A stretch of 64,000 nucleotides of DNA from Halioxenophilus aromaticivorans (GTDB lineage Bacteria; Pseudomonadota; Gammaproteobacteria; Pseudomonadales; Cellvibrionaceae): assembly GCF_042850945.1 (NCBI RefSeq), contig NZ_AP031496.1:496001-560000 (forward strand). Direction: 5' to 3'. Within the stretch, counting starts at the first letter, position 1. Each line of letters starts with the position of its first letter. The notes below the pieces were generated by a model. It did not search any database. It saw only the letters and a program-made list of their open reading frames with translations, and was not told the DNA's origin. Position numbers and translations under genes: made by a program. Below, in pieces: positions 24,595 to 33,412 of this stretch.

Positions 24595-27009
24595 ATGCTC
24601 GACCCATACACCAAACAACACCGCCGTTCCCTGGCCATTAAATTACTGGTCTTGGTGCTGCTCACCACCCTTACTATTGCTGCGGTGGGTGGCGTTATTG
24701 CCGTTTGCCTGAATTTTCAGCAAGACCGCTCCATGTTGGAAAACCGCCTGGACCAAATTCGCGCCAGCGCCTTGCCGGGCATGAGTTCCAGTTTGTGGAA
24801 CTTTGATGAAGAGCAGTTAGAGCTGCAAGTAAACAGCTTGCTGGCGGTGGATGACATTACTCGGATTGAAGTGCACTGGCGCGATTGGAACGATGAGCCG
24901 CGGCTGCTAATCCGAGAAGAAGCCCATAGCCAAGAAGATATCGTCGAGCGTTCCTATCCATTGGTGTATTCGGCGCCGGGCCTTGCGCCGCAAACCTTGG
25001 GTGATTTAACACTCTACGCCAGCCTCGATTCAATCTACCAACTGGCCTCCTACCGCACACATTTGATGGTGCTATTGCAGGTTATCCAAACGCTGTTATT
25101 GGCGGTGTTATTGTTGTGGCTGGTGCGTCATTTGTTGACTCGCCATCTGGAGAGCATTGCCGATTACGCCAACCATTTAACGCTGAATAATTTGGACCAG
25201 GCACTGCAGTTGAAACGCGGCGCCTCCAGTACCAACGCCTGGGATGAGCTAGACGATGTGGTGCAAGCGTTTAACCATATGCGCACTACCATGCTAGAGG
25301 ACTTAGCCACCCGCCAGGAAATGGCCGAAGCACTGCGCGCCGAAAAACAAGCAAAGCTGGAGTCTCGCCGGCAGAAATCCGCCGCCGAGGCCGCCAACCA
25401 AGCTAAGAGTTTATTTTTGGCCACCATGAGCCACGAAATTCGCACGCCCATGAATGGTGTGATCGGCATGGTGGAATTGCTGCGCGATACCTCCCTCAGT
25501 GAAACCCAGCGCCACTATTTGAATGTGATTCATCGCTCCGGTATCAGCCTGTTGGATATCATCAACGATGTTCTAGACTATTCCAAAATTGAAGCCGGCA
25601 AGCTCACCGTTGAAAACAGCGAATATCACCTAGAAACGCTGCTGGATGACTGTGCGCAATTGTTCGGCGTGCGCGCCAACGACAAAGGCGTGGAGCTGAT
25701 CAGCTGCCTACAACCCGGTGCGCCAAAGCGGGTGCGGGGCGATATCACCCGCGTGCGCCAAGTACTTATTAATTTAATCGGCAACGCCTTTAAATTTACT
25801 GAACGCGGACAGATTGTGGTGCGAGCCTGCCAATCGGCAACCGCCGCCGGTGAGCCCTGCCTTACGTTCTCTGTGGCCGATACCGGCATTGGCATCAGCC
25901 AGGAAAGCGCTGAAGCCATATTCGATTCCTTTAACCAAGCCGACAACAGCACCACGCGAAAATACGGCGGCACCGGCCTGGGCTTGGCCATCAGTAAGAG
26001 TTTGGTGGAGTTGATGGGCGGTGAAATCGGCGTTGACGCCAGCCCTCCCGGTGGGGGCGCACGTTTTTGGTTTAGGGTGCCCTTCGACCCAACAACGGCG
26101 CATTTTCAAGACGCCGGCGACGACAACGACCGCCGAGTGCTCAGTGGCAAGCGGCTGCTGCTGGCGGCGCGTAACCCGGTTTTACTGGCCATCCTGGACA
26201 GACACGCCAGGGATTGGGGCATGGACGTGCATTGCGCTGCTAATCAGATTTCGGCCCAGCGCACCGTGGAAGTGAGCCGCAGCCAGGGCCATAACTTCGA
26301 TTACCTGGTGGTTGATTACGATCTGGCCAGTGGCGACGCCTTTAGCCTTACCCAGTACTTTGCCAAAGCCGCAGGCAACGATTGCCAAAGTGTGGTCTTT
26401 GCCCGCAATGACCTGGAGTTCTCGCCCAGCTTATTGGCTCGCAACCACGTTGAGGCTAGCCTGCGCAAACCACTGACACCACGCCGATTGCGTCGGCAAT
26501 TGGTGGCGTTGGCGGTGGGCGGTGAGCACAACGTTGCCCCCCAGGTGGAAGCCGCTGCGCCCCTGAGCGTGGATATCTCGGGTTTGAATATCCTGGTGGC
26601 CGAGGACAACAGCGTCAATCGCATGGTGATACAGGGATTGTTGGCTAAGGCCCAGGCGGCGCCGGATATCGTTATCAACGGCCTGGAAGCTGTGGCGGCG
26701 GTTAAAGCCCGCGCCACCGGCTACGATCTCATTCTAATGGATTGCGAAATGCCAGAGTTAGACGGCTTCGATGCCACCCGGCGGATTCGGGATTTTGAGC
26801 GCCAGCAGGGCAGGGATGCTACGCCCATTGTCGCGCTCACCGCTCATGCCCTGGAGGAACACCGCGAGGCGGTGTTTGCTTGTGGCATGGATTATTACCT
26901 AAGCAAACCCATGACCTTTGAAAACCTCACCGACATGCTGCAAAACCTCGGCTTAATGGTATCACCGCACCGCTACTTCAAAACGCCCACTGCGGTGGGT
27001 TCAGCCTAG
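24595..27009 (+). CDS. Hybrid sensor histidine kinase (orphan)
   Basis: About 804 residues from ATG 24595; a TTG 33 bases upstream with AGGGG before it is an alternative start. Membrane segments at about residues 15-37 and 157-177 flank a periplasmic sensor of about 115 residues. Then HAMP, coiled coil, HisKA (MSHEIRTPMNGVIGM, near residue 278), HATPase (NLIGNAFKFT; DTGIGIS; GGTGLGLAIS), a degenerate receiver-like region (about 530-640) and an intact receiver (AEDNSVNR; phospho-Asp in LILMDCEMPELDG; LSKPM). No Hpt domain follows, so phosphotransfer must go to a partner encoded elsewhere. The periplasmic input has no recognisable ligand fold. No response regulator is adjacent. Confidence 0.9.
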   Translation: MLDPYTKQHRRSLAIKLLVLVLLTTLTIAAVGGVIAVCLNFQQDRSMLENRLDQIRASALPGMSSSLWNFDEEQLELQVNSLLAVDDITRIEVHWRDWNDEPRLLIREEAHSQEDIVERSYPLVYSAPGLAPQTLGDLTLYASLDSIYQLASYRTHLMVLLQVIQTLLLAVLLLWLVRHLLTRHLESIADYANHLTLNNLDQALQLKRGASSTNAWDELDDVVQAFNHMRTTMLEDLATRQEMAEALRAEKQAKLESRRQKSAAEAANQAKSLFLATMSHEIRTPMNGVIGMVELLRDTSLSETQRHYLNVIHRSGISLLDIINDVLDYSKIEAGKLTVENSEYHLETLLDDCAQLFGVRANDKGVELISCLQPGAPKRVRGDITRVRQVLINLIGNAFKFTERGQIVVRACQSATAAGEPCLTFSVADTGIGISQESAEAIFDSFNQADNSTTRKYGGTGLGLAISKSLVELMGGEIGVDASPPGGGARFWFRVPFDPTTAHFQDAGDDNDRRVLSGKRLLLAARNPVLLAILDRHARDWGMDVHCAANQISAQRTVEVSRSQGHNFDYLVVDYDLASGDAFSLTQYFAKAAGNDCQSVVFARNDLEFSPSLLARNHVEASLRKPLTPRRLRRQLVALAVGGEHNVAPQVEAAAPLSVDISGLNILVAEDNSVNRMVIQGLLAKAQAAPDIVINGLEAVAAVKARATGYDLILMDCEMPELDGFDATRRIRDFERQQGRDATPIVALTAHALEEHREAVFACGMDYYLSKPMTFENLTDMLQNLGLMVSPHRYFKTPTAVGSA

Positions 27010-27170
27010 CGCGTAGTCCTCATTACGGCGCCACAAAACTGTCATATAGTGTTCGGCTTTGCCGTGCCATAATGCAACCTTGCTCCAGCCAGTCGCTCTG
27101 GCTAGTCTATGGCCCAAAGCCGCCCTTCGCGCGGCGATTTACATCAGGTTCCCGTTTAGGTTGCTCCGTT

Positions 27171-29267
27171 ATGCCCAATGATCTCTCGCTCAACACCGGC
27201 GACAACATCGTCGAAAACTTCGACAACCCCGATTACTACATCAACCGCGAGTTGAGCCACCTGAAGTTCAATATGCGGGTGCTACACCAAGCCCTGGACA
27301 CCAGCCACCCGCTGTTGGAGCGGCTAAAGTTTTTGTTGATTTTCAGTTCCAACTTGGACGAATTCTTTGAGATCCGAGTCTCCGGTTTATTTGAGCGTAT
27401 CGAGTTTGGCCAGCAGGAGGGCACAGGCCCCGATGGCAAAAGCCCAGAATCCCTGTTGCAAGAAATAAGTGCCGCCTGTCATCCCTTGGTGGAGCAGCAA
27501 TATCAAATCCTCAACGAGCAGCTGATTCCTCAAATGGAGCAGGAAAACATCCGTTTTATTCGACGCGGGGATTGGACCGAGGCGCAAAAGGTTTGGGTTG
27601 AGGAATTCTTTAAAAACGACATTGTGCCGGTGAGCTCACCCATTGGTTTGGACCCAGCACACCCCTTTCCCTTGCTGGTGAACAAAAGTCTGAACTTTAT
27701 CGTCTCCCTAGAAGGTAAAGACGCCTTTGGTCGTGATACTGGACTGGCCATTGTGCCGGCGCCGCGCTCACTGGACCGCGTGATCCGCATACCCGATGAA
27801 TTGTGCGATGGCGGCGATAACTTTGTATTTTTGTCTTCCATGATTCACGCCCATGTGGACACTCTGTTCCCCGGCATGAAGGTAAAGGGCTGTTATCAGT
27901 TCCGCATCACACGTAACGCCGATCTAGACGTGGATATGGAAGGGGTCGCCGACTTGGCGTTGGCGCTGAAAGGGGAGCTGGCATCCCGCCGCTTTGGCCG
28001 CGCTGTACGTTTGGAAGTAGCCGACGACTGCCCGCAACCGTTGATCGATATATTGCTGCGTGAGACCAAATTGGACGAAGCCCATCTGTACCAAGTGAAT
28101 GGCCCGGTAAACCTAAAACGGCTGATGCGCGTGCCAAGCTTGGTGAGTCGGCCGGATTTGCTTTACCCCTCGTTTACCCCGGGCACGCCCCGTGCCTTGC
28201 GCGAGCGCAAAGAAATCTTCAAGGCTGTGGCGCGCAAGGATTACCTGCTCTTGCACCCGTTTGAATCCTTCCAGCCGGTGGTGGACTTCCTGCGCCAGGC
28301 CGCGGTGGACCCTGATGTACTGGCCATTAAACAAACGCTGTATCGTACCGGCGATAACTCCCCCATTGTGGCCGCTTTGCTGGACGCGGCCCGTAACGGT
28401 AAAGAAGTTACCGCCGTGGTTGAGCTGCGGGCACGTTTTGACGAAGAAGAAAACCTGGCCCTGGCGGCGGAGTTACAGGCCGCCGGCGTCGTGGTGGTGT
28501 ACGGCGTGGTGGGCTACAAAACCCACTGCAAAATGATGCTGATCGTGCGCCGGGAGGGCAACGAGCTAAAACGATACGCCCACCTGGGCACCGGGAACTA
28601 CCACGCAGGCACGGCCAAGCTGTATACGGATTACTCACTGTTAACCGCCGACGAAAACCTATGCGCCGATGTTCACAAGGTGTTTCAGCAGCTCACCGGC
28701 ATGGGCAAAATTGAGCGGGTTAAGTGCGTGCTCAATGCCCCCTTTACCCTAAAGGGTGGCCTGATTGAGCTCATCGACCAAGAGATCGATGCGGTTAAAA
28801 AAGGCAAGTCCGGGCGCATTATCATGAAAGCCAATGGCCTCACCGAATCCGAGGTGATCCGCGCCCTCTATCGCGCCAGTCAGGCTGGGGTCAAGGTGGA
28901 CCTGATTATCCGTGGTATGTGCTGCCTGCGCCCGGGAATCCCTGGTATATCCGACAATATTCGGGTGAAATCCATCGTTGGCCGCTTTTTGGAGCACACC
29001 CGAGCCTACTATTTTGCCAACGCTTCGCCCTCCATCTATTGCGGCTCTGCCGACCTTATGGAGCGAAATTTGAACCGCCGAGTAGAAGTTTGCTTCCCGC
29101 TCCACTCCAAAGGGGTGACTAAGCGCGTAAAAGCCGATTTGGAGCTTTATGTGGCGGATGAAAGCCAGAGCTGGGAGCTTCAGCAATCCGGTGATTACCG
29201 AGCCAACAACGCTGGGCCGGCCGAACAGTCGGCACAGATGGTGCTGCTGCAGGAGTTAAAAAATTAA
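27171..29267 (+). CDS. ppk1: Polyphosphate kinase 1
   Basis: A 698-residue enzyme that polymerises the gamma-phosphate of ATP into polyphosphate and can run in reverse. N-terminal domain (YINRELSHLKFNMRVL, near residue 20), head domain, then the two PLD-like catalytic domains with conserved histidines in VVGYKTHCKMML and RYAHLGTGNYHAGTAKLYTD, and GSADLMERNLNRRVEV near the end. ATG 27171 is chosen over an upstream in-frame ATG at 27072 because family similarity begins here. The exopolyphosphatase gene often paired with ppk is not adjacent. Confidence 0.96.
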   Translation: MPNDLSLNTGDNIVENFDNPDYYINRELSHLKFNMRVLHQALDTSHPLLERLKFLLIFSSNLDEFFEIRVSGLFERIEFGQQEGTGPDGKSPESLLQEISAACHPLVEQQYQILNEQLIPQMEQENIRFIRRGDWTEAQKVWVEEFFKNDIVPVSSPIGLDPAHPFPLLVNKSLNFIVSLEGKDAFGRDTGLAIVPAPRSLDRVIRIPDELCDGGDNFVFLSSMIHAHVDTLFPGMKVKGCYQFRITRNADLDVDMEGVADLALALKGELASRRFGRAVRLEVADDCPQPLIDILLRETKLDEAHLYQVNGPVNLKRLMRVPSLVSRPDLLYPSFTPGTPRALRERKEIFKAVARKDYLLLHPFESFQPVVDFLRQAAVDPDVLAIKQTLYRTGDNSPIVAALLDAARNGKEVTAVVELRARFDEEENLALAAELQAAGVVVVYGVVGYKTHCKMMLIVRREGNELKRYAHLGTGNYHAGTAKLYTDYSLLTADENLCADVHKVFQQLTGMGKIERVKCVLNAPFTLKGGLIELIDQEIDAVKKGKSGRIIMKANGLTESEVIRALYRASQAGVKVDLIIRGMCCLRPGIPGISDNIRVKSIVGRFLEHTRAYYFANASPSIYCGSADLMERNLNRRVEVCFPLHSKGVTKRVKADLELYVADESQSWELQQSGDYRANNAGPAEQSAQMVLLQELKN

Positions 29268-29389
29268 ACCTATCGTAAAGGTTTGGGTGAAATTGGTTCG
29301 ACAGGGGTTGATTTTGGTGATTTGGTAACCATCTTAAGGGCAATTGGGCTGGCATATGGGCCATTAGTTAAAGACTATGGTCACAGCTC

Positions 29390-29418
29390 TTGTTCTAGGC
29401 TGCGGCGTTTCTTATCAT
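29390..29418 (+). promoter_or_regulatory. Sigma70 promoter for trxA
   Basis: TTGTTC (29390-29395), 17-base spacer, TATCAT (29413-29418). The transcript would begin near 29425, leaving a leader of about 35 bases with a GGAG ribosome site eight bases before the trxA ATG. Confidence 0.5.
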
Positions 29419-29459
29419 GCTTTGCCTAGAAACCTATTATTTCTCATGGAGATCATGCA

Positions 29460-29786
29460 ATGAGTGAAGCGATCGTACACGTCAGCGATGACAGTTTTGA
29501 TGAGGAAGTTGCCAAGGCCCAAGGCCCTGTATTGGTTGACTTTTGGGCAGCTTGGTGTGGCCCTTGTAAAATGATCGCACCGATCCTGGATGAGCTGGTA
29601 GGCCAATATGAAGGGAAAATCAAAATCTGCAAAATGGATGTTGATGCCAACAAAGAAACCCCAGCTAAGTTCAACATTCGTGGTATTCCCACGCTGATGA
29701 TCTTCAAAGATGGTAACTTAGAGGCGACAAAAGTGGGTGCCTTGTCTAAAAGCCAGTTGGTTGAATTCATCAACGCTGCCATCTAA
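29460..29786 (+). CDS. trxA: Thioredoxin 1
   Basis: A 108-residue cytosolic disulfide reductase with the WCGPCK active site (Cys33, Cys36) and the cis-proline loop (RGIPTLMIF). Start ATG 29460 with a strong GGAG. It donates electrons to ribonucleotide reductase, methionine sulfoxide reductase and others. The trxA-rho neighbourhood is conserved across gammaproteobacteria; here the two are separated by 1.17 kb. Confidence 0.97.
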   Translation: MSEAIVHVSDDSFDEEVAKAQGPVLVDFWAAWCGPCKMIAPILDELVGQYEGKIKICKMDVDANKETPAKFNIRGIPTLMIFKDGNLEATKVGALSKSQLVEFINAAI

Positions 29787-29796
29787 ATCTGCTTTG

Positions 29797-29830
29797 CGAA
29801 TTGGCTTGGCGGTTTACCCTCGCCAATTCG
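29797..29830 (+). terminator. Inverted repeat after trxA
   Basis: CGAATTGGC (29797-29805) and GCCAATTCG (29822-29830) form a 9-bp perfect stem 10 bases past the trxA stop; an overlapping alternative stem (TTGGCG/CGCCAA) can also form. No U-tract follows, so termination may be Rho-dependent or the hairpin may protect the 3' end. Confidence 0.45.
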
Positions 29831-30186
29831 ATCAGCCCAGGCGCCGCGGCGGTTGACCCTAAACGGCGGCTCCCCAGCGATGGCCCCAGACAGTATTTGG
29901 GCAGGCGCGAGCAGTGAGTTCTACAGATGGTTTTGATTTGAAGGTCTTCTCGAGCGTATAGTGCATACCAAAACCGGGGTTGTTAAATCCAACTCTAGTT
30001 AAACGATAAAAAGATTGATGCAAAGTGCCCCGGCTCTGAACCAAGCTCAATTTAAACGTTCAAAAGGTAAGGTCTATCCCCTGGTAAACCTGCACACGGC
30101 AGCGGATCGCAAATCCTCCGGCCGGCCTTAAAATTGTGAACCAAACCTCGCTTTTAATGGCCACCAAGAAAAATTTCCGGTCTATT

Positions 30187-30215
30187 TTGCACAAGCCAGA
30201 ATTTGCGGCTATACT
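30187..30215 (+). promoter_or_regulatory. Strong sigma70 promoter upstream of rho
   Basis: TTGCAC (30187-30192), exactly 17 bases, TATACT (30210-30215). It is among the best sigma70 matches found by eye in the window. Predicted start near 30222, some 730 bases before the rho ATG, so it drives either a long rho leader or a separate small RNA. Confidence 0.6.
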
Positions 30216-30221
30216 TCACGC

Positions 30222-30460
30222 ATTGCACACCTGTTCAAAGCATGTTCAAGTCCCGTCTGCCGAGAACTAAGCGCCCCAGCCATTGATGGTTATTGGGCAC
30301 TCTCAATCCCGTAGCGTACCTCAAACAGTTAAAACGCTAGGATTATCGGAGTTTTAGTATTGTCGGGCGAGAGCCCAGTGCAACCGATCCAGGGTTTCCA
30401 CCCTGCCAGCGCGATACCACTGCCCCGCAACCAATTTTTGGCCAAAGGTAATTGGTTTTA
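30222..30460 (+). ncRNA. Candidate small RNA or rho leader RNA
   Basis: Between the promoter above and an AT-rich hairpin (AACCAATT, 13-base loop, AATTGGTT then TTTAT; 30429-30460) lies about 240 bases with stacked stems: GGGC-GAGA-GCCC (a GNRA-type loop; about 30364-30375), CAGGGT-TTCC-ACCCTG (about 30391-30406), and CAGTG/CACTG pairing around the latter. Such compensating pairs suggest a folded RNA. The end hairpin is poor in GC, so it may not stop transcription. No Rfam family is recognised; cobalamin-box-like and tRNA-like fragments do not hold up. Confidence 0.3.
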
Positions 30461-30953
30461 TCTATCGCACACCACCCATGGATGTATTTGTTCGATTTTT
30501 GGTGCTCGGTATTAAACGTTCGGTTGTGCAGTTGGGAATAAATGCGGATATTGAGCTGGCTGGCGCTAACAGAAGGGCCTAAGCACAAGGGCGAATTGTC
30601 ATAGGCACAAGAGCATTGCCAGCGGCAGAAGGCAGGGTGGAGCAGCCGGTGCCGGTTTTTGACGGTGACTGCTAAGCACCAGTGCCAGCCAATAAACACG
30701 GCGCCTATTTATTGCTTTCGCCACCGGCGCTTGTTATCGATACTGACAAATTGCCTTGGCGCTACATGACGAAGAAAACGAAATTAAATCGTTGCTAATA
30801 ACAGTTAAACAGTTTTTATTTGAAACCGACGCAGACTCTGGGTTGTTTTCATTCTCGGAATCAATATCGATCTTGCTTAAAGTCCATAACCAATCCGCTG
30901 TCAGCACTCTCCTGTGCGCTGATGCCTGACTTACCAATCATCTAATCAAACCT

Positions 30954-32213
30954 ATGAATTTAACCGATCTCAAAACAAGACCAATAGAAGAATTAACCAA
31001 TATCGCCACCGATATGGGCCTGGAAAACATGGCTCGGTCGCGCAAGCAGGACATCATCTTCAATATCCTCAAGCGGCACGCCAAGGGTGGTGAAGACATC
31101 TATGGCGACGGTGTACTCGAAATTCTACAAGACGGTTTTGGTTTTTTGCGCTCTGCCGACAGCTCCTACCTGGCAGGCCCCGATGACATTTATGTTTCAC
31201 CCAGCCAGATTCGCCGCTTTAACCTGCGTACGGGCGACACCATTGCTGGAAAAATTCGCCCGCCAAAAGACGGCGAGCGCTACTTTGCGCTGTTAAAAGT
31301 TAACGAGATTAACTTTGATAAACCGGAAAAGCTGCGTAATAAGGTTTTATTTGAAAACCTAACGCCATTGTTCCCAGACGATCGTTTGGTGCTAGAGGCC
31401 GGTAATGGCTCCACCGAAGATTTGACCGGTCGCATCATCGATTTGATTGCTCCCATCGGTAAAGGTCAGCGTGGTTTGATTGTGGCACCGCCTAAGGCCG
31501 GTAAAACCATCATGATGCAGAATATCGCGCAGGCTATTACGCGTAACAACCCAGAGTGCCACCTAATCGTTTTGCTAATTGACGAACGTCCGGAAGAAGT
31601 TACCGAAATGCAGCGTTCCGTACGTGGCGAAGTGGTTGCCTCTACCTTTGATGAGCCACCTTCGCGTCACGTACAAGTCGCCGAGATGGTCATCGAAAAA
31701 GCCAAGCGTTTGGTAGAACATAAAAAAGATGTTGTCATTCTGCTGGACTCCGTAACCCGTTTGGCTCGTGCTTACAACACCGTCATCCCTTCCTCTGGTA
31801 AGGTGCTTACCGGTGGTGTGGATGCCCACGCCCTAGAAAGACCAAAGCGTTTCTTTGGTGCTGCACGTAATATTGAAGAAGGCGGCAGCTTGTCCATCGT
31901 AGCCACAGCGTTGATCGATACTGGCTCCAAAATGGACGAAGTTATCTTTGAGGAATTTAAAGGTACGGGTAACCAAGAATTGCACTTGGATCGGAAAATC
32001 GCTGAGAAGCGGGTCTACCCAGCTATTAACGTGCGCCGTTCCGGCACCCGCCGCGAGGACCTGTTAATGAAAGAAGACGAGTTACAGCGCGTATGGATTC
32101 TGCGTAAATTACTCCACGATATGGAAGATGTCGCTGCCACTGAATTTTTGGTGGATAGACTCAGAAACTTCAAAACCAACGACGAGTTTTTCTTGTCGAT
32201 GAAGCGCAAGTAA
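30954..32213 (+). CDS. rho: Transcription termination factor Rho
   Basis: A 419-residue hexameric RNA-dependent ATPase that ends transcription. N-terminal helical and cold-shock RNA-binding domains (about 1-130, with GVLEILQDGFGFLRS), Walker A APPKAGKT near residue 179, the Walker B region (LLIDERPEEV and VVILLDSVTRLARAYN), the Q-loop and R-loop (GTGNQELHLDRKIAEKRVYPA). Length is the same as E. coli Rho, with no insertion domain. The start is ATG 30954 directly at the MNLTDLKTRP family N terminus. Confidence 0.98.
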   Translation: MNLTDLKTRPIEELTNIATDMGLENMARSRKQDIIFNILKRHAKGGEDIYGDGVLEILQDGFGFLRSADSSYLAGPDDIYVSPSQIRRFNLRTGDTIAGKIRPPKDGERYFALLKVNEINFDKPEKLRNKVLFENLTPLFPDDRLVLEAGNGSTEDLTGRIIDLIAPIGKGQRGLIVAPPKAGKTIMMQNIAQAITRNNPECHLIVLLIDERPEEVTEMQRSVRGEVVASTFDEPPSRHVQVAEMVIEKAKRLVEHKKDVVILLDSVTRLARAYNTVIPSSGKVLTGGVDAHALERPKRFFGAARNIEEGGSLSIVATALIDTGSKMDEVIFEEFKGTGNQELHLDRKIAEKRVYPAINVRRSGTRREDLLMKEDELQRVWILRKLLHDMEDVAATEFLVDRLRNFKTNDEFFLSMKRK

Positions 32214-32230
32214 GTTCGCTGTTGTCAGTA

Positions 32231-32268
32231 GGCGGCCTCTAATGTGTTAATGATGGCCGCCGGTTTTA
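32231..32268 (+). terminator. Intrinsic terminator of rho
   Basis: GGCGGCC (32231-32237) pairs with GGCCGCC (32255-32261) across a 17-base loop, then GGTTTTATTGTTT. It begins 18 bases after the rho stop and overlaps the 3' end of the convergent mscS-like gene. Confidence 0.7.
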
Positions 32269-33321
32269 TTGTTTAAGCTGGCTTTGAAAATACTCCAGCG
32301 CGCGCACTATGGCTTTTTGCCGGCGTACGCGCTGCTCTATGGTGGCTTGCGCTTCGGCGTGTTCAGTACCAGACATGCCCTTCGCATTTTCCTCTAAGGA
32401 TTTAATTTCTTCGTTAATCTCTTGCAGGCTGTCTTTTAAATCTTCTAATTGTTGGGCTCGCTCGGCCTTATCAAATAAGGTCTGTTCTGGTGTGGTGTCT
32501 TGCTCGCTTTGAATGGGGTGCAGGTGCGCAGCAGGAATTACCGGGCCGGGCACTTGGCGTTGATTCATAAAATTGGGCGATACAATTTCCACGCCGGCTT
32601 CGTGTAATGTGTCGAGCATTTTGCAGCGCAGGTTAGAGCGCGCTGAAATCAACGTTTTCACTTCCGCCAAAAATCCGCACACGCGGTATTCCACCGAGAA
32701 ATCGCCAAGGTTGGTAATTAGCACAAAGCTGTCGCTTAAGCCGGTTTCCTCGGCGGCGGTTTTTAACAGTGCTTGGGCATGCTTGCGCTGCACGTCGTAA
32801 CCCAGTGTAACCGTGGCGGTGACGATGGTGCCGGTGGCGTGGATAACCTTCACCGGGTTGGCAGCCATAAACAGATTGGGCAGTGTGAGTAGGTCGCGGT
32901 CCTCGGTTTGGATTTCGGTGTGAAATAAATTCTGCTCGGTAACCCGGCCAAAATAATCGCCCACGTGGACGAAATCTCCAGGGCGATAACTGCTCAAGAG
33001 GCGCAGCATTAACCCGGCCATGGCATTGCCGGCGATGCTGGTGGAAGACAGCGTTAAAATGGCGGTGACTACCAAGCCCAATAGGGTGAGCAACTGGTTG
33101 CGCAGGGACTCCGACACCGGCAGTGTCGCAATAAAAGCCACCGCGCCACAAAAGCCAACTACCAGACCCGCCAACTGAAATTTATAGCGATTTTGCGAGT
33201 GGTTGGCGGCGTTTTTACTGAGCCAGCGCAGCACCAAAGCCGTACAAAGCAGCACGATAAATAATCCCGCCACAGACGGTATTTGCTGCCAGAGCCAGGG
33301 GCCCAGTTGATCTAATTGCAA
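32266..33321 (-). CDS. MscS-family mechanosensitive channel
   Basis: A 351-residue inner-membrane protein. Three to four hydrophobic segments (about residues 14-34, 46-66, 72-92 and the pore helix 93-115 with small residues, SIAGNAMAGLMLRLLSSYRPGD) lead into the MscS beta domain (VHVGDYFGRVTEQNLFHTEIQTEDRD) and alpha-beta domain (to about 245). The last 80 residues form a charged coiled coil, unusual relative to E. coli MscS. The start is TTG 33321, supported by AGAGG eight bases before. It releases ions under hypo-osmotic stress. Convergent with rho, divergent from ubiD. Confidence 0.85.
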   Translation of the reverse strand: MQLDQLGPWLWQQIPSVAGLFIVLLCTALVLRWLSKNAANHSQNRYKFQLAGLVVGFCGAVAFIATLPVSESLRNQLLTLLGLVVTAILTLSSTSIAGNAMAGLMLRLLSSYRPGDFVHVGDYFGRVTEQNLFHTEIQTEDRDLLTLPNLFMAANPVKVIHATGTIVTATVTLGYDVQRKHAQALLKTAAEETGLSDSFVLITNLGDFSVEYRVCGFLAEVKTLISARSNLRCKMLDTLHEAGVEIVSPNFMNQRQVPGPVIPAAHLHPIQSEQDTTPEQTLFDKAERAQQLEDLKDSLQEINEEIKSLEENAKGMSGTEHAEAQATIEQRVRRQKAIVRALEYFQSQLKQ

Positions 33322-33412
33322 AGCCGTAACCTCTTTTTATCTGTGTTTCAGCAACATACTTAGGGCAGGGTGCTGTGGTAAAGTCCCCCACTGGATAAAT
33401 GATGAAAGAATT

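Larger units (their letters stand above)
29787..30953. other. 1.17 kb gene-free region between trxA and rho
   Basis: No credible protein-coding gene on either strand; the open frames are short and have no coding character. It contains the trxA 3' hairpin, a well-formed sigma70 promoter (30187-30215), a structured segment ending in an AT-rich hairpin (30360-30460), and the long leader leading to rho. A hairpin TCAG-CAC...GTG-CTGA lies about 35-55 bases before the rho ATG. In E. coli, rho is preceded by a regulated leader, so part of this region may serve rho autoregulation. Confidence 0.6.

Noticed and set aside
30360..30445. tRNA or tRNA remnant ending in CCCCGCAACCA, and a cobalamin-riboswitch-like stretch
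   Set aside because: The 3' end resembles initiator tRNA, but no D-arm, anticodon arm with a seven-base loop or T-arm can be placed. The cobalamin B12-box is missing. Kept only as a candidate structured RNA.
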